The position numbers were made by a program, and so were the translations under genes. Below, one piece after another: positions 61,437 to 64,000 of a stretch of DNA of 64,000 bases; within the stretch, counting starts at the first letter, position 1; every line of letters begins with the position of its first letter. The notes beneath the pieces were generated by a model. The model made no database searches, had not been told where the DNA came from, and saw only the letters and a program-made list of their open reading frames with translations. This DNA comes from Ornithinibacillus contaminans (GTDB lineage Bacteria; Bacillota; Bacilli; Bacillales; Amphibacillaceae), in assembly GCF_001038425.2 (NCBI RefSeq), contig NZ_LDPV02000009.1, positions 146,001 through 210,000 on the forward strand, written 5' to 3'.

Positions 61437-62150
61437 TCACTTAATCATTTGGCAATATGTTAATTCTTCTGGGTTAAGCTCCCGATATGCCCCTAATTTT
61501 AATGTGTTATCGAGCTCTAGTTCCCCCATGCTTAATCGTTTTAAATACAATACTCGCTTATCAACTGCTTCAAACATCCGTTTTACTTGATGAAACTTCC
61601 CTTCTGAAATCGCCACTTCGATTTCAGATTGATCATTAGAAGTAAGAATGTTAAGCCTAGCTGGCTTACAAACATAGCCATCCTCCAATTGTATTCCATT
61701 CAAAAATGCTTCTACATCTTTATTGGTTACAATTCCCAATATTTTTGCATAATATGTTTTTTCGACATCCTTTTTTGGAGAAAGGAGTTGATGTGCTAAT
61801 TTACCATCATTCGTTAACAGCAATAATCCTTCTGTATCTTTATCTAATCTACCAACAGGAAACGGTTTATAATGCTGATATTCAGGTCGTAATAAATCGA
61901 CTACCGTTCTATCGTGATTATCCTCAGTAGCCGATACAACGCCGGGAGGCTTATTCATCATAAGATAAATAAATGGCTTATACACAACCTTTTGGCCATC
62001 AACTTGTACGTTGGATTTTTCAGGATCAACTTGCATCCCGCTATCGCTGACTACCTTCGTATCCACCGTTACACGTTTACCTTTTACTAAAGCTTTTACA
62101 TCTTTTCTAGATCCGAACCCCATATTAGCCAATAACTTATCCAATCGCAT
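61437..62150 (-). CDS. ytzG: RsuA-family 16S rRNA pseudouridine synthase
   Basis: 237 residues. An N-terminal S4 domain (MRLDKLLANMGFGSRKDVK) precedes the synthase domain with the catalytic aspartate in PVGRLDKDTEGLLLLTNDG. It probably modifies U516-type positions of 16S rRNA. Start ATG behind AAGGAGG. Twelve bases downstream of ytgP in the same operon. Confidence 0.93.
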   Translation of the reverse strand: MRLDKLLANMGFGSRKDVKALVKGKRVTVDTKVVSDSGMQVDPEKSNVQVDGQKVVYKPFIYLMMNKPPGVVSATEDNHDRTVVDLLRPEYQHYKPFPVGRLDKDTEGLLLLTNDGKLAHQLLSPKKDVEKTYYAKILGIVTNKDVEAFLNGIQLEDGYVCKPARLNILTSNDQSEIEVAISEGKFHQVKRMFEAVDKRVLYLKRLSMGELELDNTLKLGAYRELNPEELTYCQMIK

Positions 62151-62162
62151 CTGACTACCTCC

Positions 62163-63782
62163 TTAGCGGAATACCCGCTCAAGTTTTCTTACTTTTTCCC
62201 CGAACACTCGCTCAAGTAAGGTAGATTTAAAAGCAAACCAAAGGTATACAAATCCGCCACTTGTCACACCGATTAATAGCATAATGATAAGACCTATTCG
62301 TGTTGCTTCATATGGGAATATCAAGCCAACAAGTAACTTCACTAGGCTTATAACAATTCCCATAATGATAACAAAAATGCCTACTAGCATTGTTCGTTTA
62401 ATAATTTGTTTAAACGGAAAATCGATTGCCCTTTTGATTCGGAGCATATTTAATGTCACCGTAATTCCTAAAGCAATTGCCGTTGCAATGATTGAACCTT
62501 TAGCACCAAACATATGGATTAGTTGAATGTTACAGAGTACTTTAAAAGCTATTCCAGCAAGCAGGTTTACCACAGCATAATTTTGTTGATTTATTCCTTG
62601 CAGAATAGAAGCTGTCACACCTAATAATGCAAATAATATCCCAACAGGAGCATTCCATCTTAATAGTGCACCTGTTTGATCTAAATTAGTCATTCCAAAC
62701 AAAGATCCATACGCTTCATTTGCCAGCATACTTAGTCCAAAAGAAGCGGGGATAACAAGCACTAGAATGATTTGTAATGCTTGATTAATTTGATTAATTA
62801 ACTGCTGTCGCTGCCCTTGCGTATATGCAGACGTAATGACAGGCATAACGGCCAACGATAACCCTGTAGCAATCGTTACTGGAATAATAACAAGTTTATT
62901 CCCTGTAAAATTAATGGCAGCTAGTAAGGTTTCAGAAATTTCCCCTTGTCCAATGGCGACCATCCCGCGATTGAAAGTAAAGGTATCCACTAATTGAATG
63001 ATTGGAATCGCAGCTGAAACAATTACAAAAGGTCCAGCATAACGAAATAATTCTTTCATTAGTTCCTTCTTAGGAATATCATGTACATAGCGTTGCTGCT
63101 CTATATGACGATTTATATGGCCTTTTCGCTTTTTCCAATACAGTAATAACACGAGATAAGACCCAATTGCACCTATAAATGCTGCAAACGTAGCAAACCC
63201 AACCGCTAAATTCGTTGATCCATTAAATACATTCAAAATAAGAAATGTTGCAACTAATAAAAAGATAATCCGGATAACCTGTTCAACAACCTGTGATACT
63301 GCTGTTGGTCCCATTGACTGATTCCCTTGGAAAAATCCGCGGAATATACTCATGGAAGGCGTTACGATTAAGGCAAAACTGACCATCCGGATAACCATCG
63401 TCACATCTTCAACCGAATTATTTAATTCATCATCCACAATGATACGCTTCGCTAAAAATTCAGCCCCAAAGAACAATCCTAAAAATGCAATTATCCCCGT
63501 AAATGCCATAATCACCATACCTGTTTTAAACATCCGCATACCGGTATAATAATCGCCTAAGGCATTATATTTTGATACGAATTTGGATACTGCTAAAGGT
63601 ATTCCGACTGTTGCAAACGTAATTAATATACTATATGGAATATAGGCATATGTATACAAGGCTCCACCTTGCTCACCAACCATCGCATTAAATGGTATTA
63701 CATATATCATACCCAAAAATTTCGATAAAAAGGAGGCTCCTGTTAATAGGAACGCACCTCTAACAACTGTTGACTTTGACAT
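62163..63782 (-). CDS. ytgP: YtgP, MOP-superfamily lipid II flippase (MurJ-type)
   Basis: 539 residues and about 14 membrane helices. It starts STVVRGAFLLTGASFLSKFL and has GIPLAVSKFVSKYNALGD. B. subtilis YtgP belongs to the MOP exporters near SpoVB and acts as MurJ, flipping lipid II for peptidoglycan synthesis. It heads the ytgP-ytzG-thpR-(NERD-like)-ytlR operon and is divergent from ytfP. Start ATG behind AGGTGAAA. Confidence 0.92.
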   Translation of the reverse strand: MSKSTVVRGAFLLTGASFLSKFLGMIYVIPFNAMVGEQGGALYTYAYIPYSILITFATVGIPLAVSKFVSKYNALGDYYTGMRMFKTGMVIMAFTGIIAFLGLFFGAEFLAKRIIVDDELNNSVEDVTMVIRMVSFALIVTPSMSIFRGFFQGNQSMGPTAVSQVVEQVIRIIFLLVATFLILNVFNGSTNLAVGFATFAAFIGAIGSYLVLLLYWKKRKGHINRHIEQQRYVHDIPKKELMKELFRYAGPFVIVSAAIPIIQLVDTFTFNRGMVAIGQGEISETLLAAINFTGNKLVIIPVTIATGLSLAVMPVITSAYTQGQRQQLINQINQALQIILVLVIPASFGLSMLANEAYGSLFGMTNLDQTGALLRWNAPVGILFALLGVTASILQGINQQNYAVVNLLAGIAFKVLCNIQLIHMFGAKGSIIATAIALGITVTLNMLRIKRAIDFPFKQIIKRTMLVGIFVIIMGIVISLVKLLVGLIFPYEATRIGLIIMLLIGVTSGGFVYLWFAFKSTLLERVFGEKVRKLERVFR

Positions 63783-63914
63783 TTTTTCACCTGCATCTAC
63801 AAATAAATCTTACAATAAAGCTATTTTATCACACTAAACTCCTTCTGGATAACTAGAGCTAATGGAATCATACATAATAGTAATTCGGTATGAAGCCTTA
63901 CTTTATGACAATAA

Positions 63915-63944
63915 TTGAGAAAATCCTACTAGAAATGATAAAAT
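63915..63944 (+). promoter_or_regulatory. Probable sigma-A promoter of ytfP
   Basis: TTGAGA at 63915-63920 and TAAAAT at 63939-63944 with an 18-base spacer, 24 bases before the start codon. Confidence 0.6.
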
Positions 63945-63968
63945 ACTCTAGAAAGGAATGAGAACGAT

Positions 63969-64000
63969 TTGAACTATGATGTAATTGTAATCGGGGGCGG
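63969..64000 (+). CDS. ytfP: YtfP, FAD-dependent oxidoreductase, first ten codons
   Basis: The reading frame starts at a TTG at 63969 behind AAAGGAATGAG and reads NYDVIVIGGG, the FAD-binding Rossmann start, before the window ends. In B. subtilis ytfP and ytgP are divergent neighbours, which supports the name. Nothing else can be seen. Confidence 0.75.
   Translation, partial: MNYDVIVIGG

Overview
The window is chromosomal DNA from a low-GC, spore-forming member of the Bacillaceae. Evidence for this is strong AGGAGG-type ribosome binding sites, an alpha/beta-type small acid-soluble spore protein, GerW/YtfJ, EzrA, RefZ, CcpA, SftA and a long run of synteny with the Bacillus subtilis yto-ytf segment. 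The sodium-type stator pair MotPS and the overall gene style suggest the halophilic or alkaliphilic Oceanobacillus/Virgibacillus/Gracilibacillus group. That placement is inference. I found no tRNA, rRNA, CRISPR array, insertion sequence or prophage.

Layout. 1-523: start of ytoI (cut by the window edge) and ytpI. 606-10111: an eleven-gene type IV pilus (T4P) operon on the minus strand. Its order of transcription is large tip-like pilin, two minor pilins, pilB, pilT, pilC, pilin, prepilin peptidase, pilM, pilN, pilO. It sits between ytkL and ytpI, where B. subtilis has no pilus genes. 10314-15060: ytkL, a PspA-family gene, an M24 peptidase, ald, a small ORF and a universal stress protein. 15113-24746: ackA, ytxK, tpx, ytfJ, ytfI, a SASP gene, thiI, a cysteine desulfurase, ezrA and refZ. 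24877-32398: ytsP, the diguanylate cyclase dgcP, rpsD with its leader, two small membrane-protein genes, an internally deleted pflB with intact pflA, and tyrS with a T-box. 32528-42015: a class A penicillin-binding protein, acuABC, motPS, ccpA and aroA. 42224-50673: a long FtsA-like protein, ytxGH, murC, a nicotinate phosphoribosyltransferase and sftA. 50878-64000: ytpR, ytpQ, a membrane-anchored hypothetical, ytoQ, a DUF84 gene, ytoP, ytzB, ytnP, trmB, ytzH, ytmP, then the five-gene ytgP-ytzG-thpR-(NERD-like)-ytlR operon, and the start of divergent ytfP.

How parts may work together. The pilus set contains an extension ATPase (PilB), a retraction ATPase (PilT), platform protein, peptidase, four pilin-like subunits and the PilMNO alignment complex. 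It has no secretin or PilP, as expected for a single-membrane cell. PilB carries a slightly degenerate MshEN-type N-terminus, and a diguanylate cyclase is encoded 17 kb away, so c-di-GMP control of piliation is possible but unproven. Other unusual points are a PFL lacking its catalytic cysteines but keeping the glycyl-radical loop, a thiol peroxidase with a single cysteine, and a 709-residue FtsA-like protein ending in repeated beta-rich units. At least eight related palindromic elements with GGGACATAAGT-type ends lie at gene 3' ends throughout the window.
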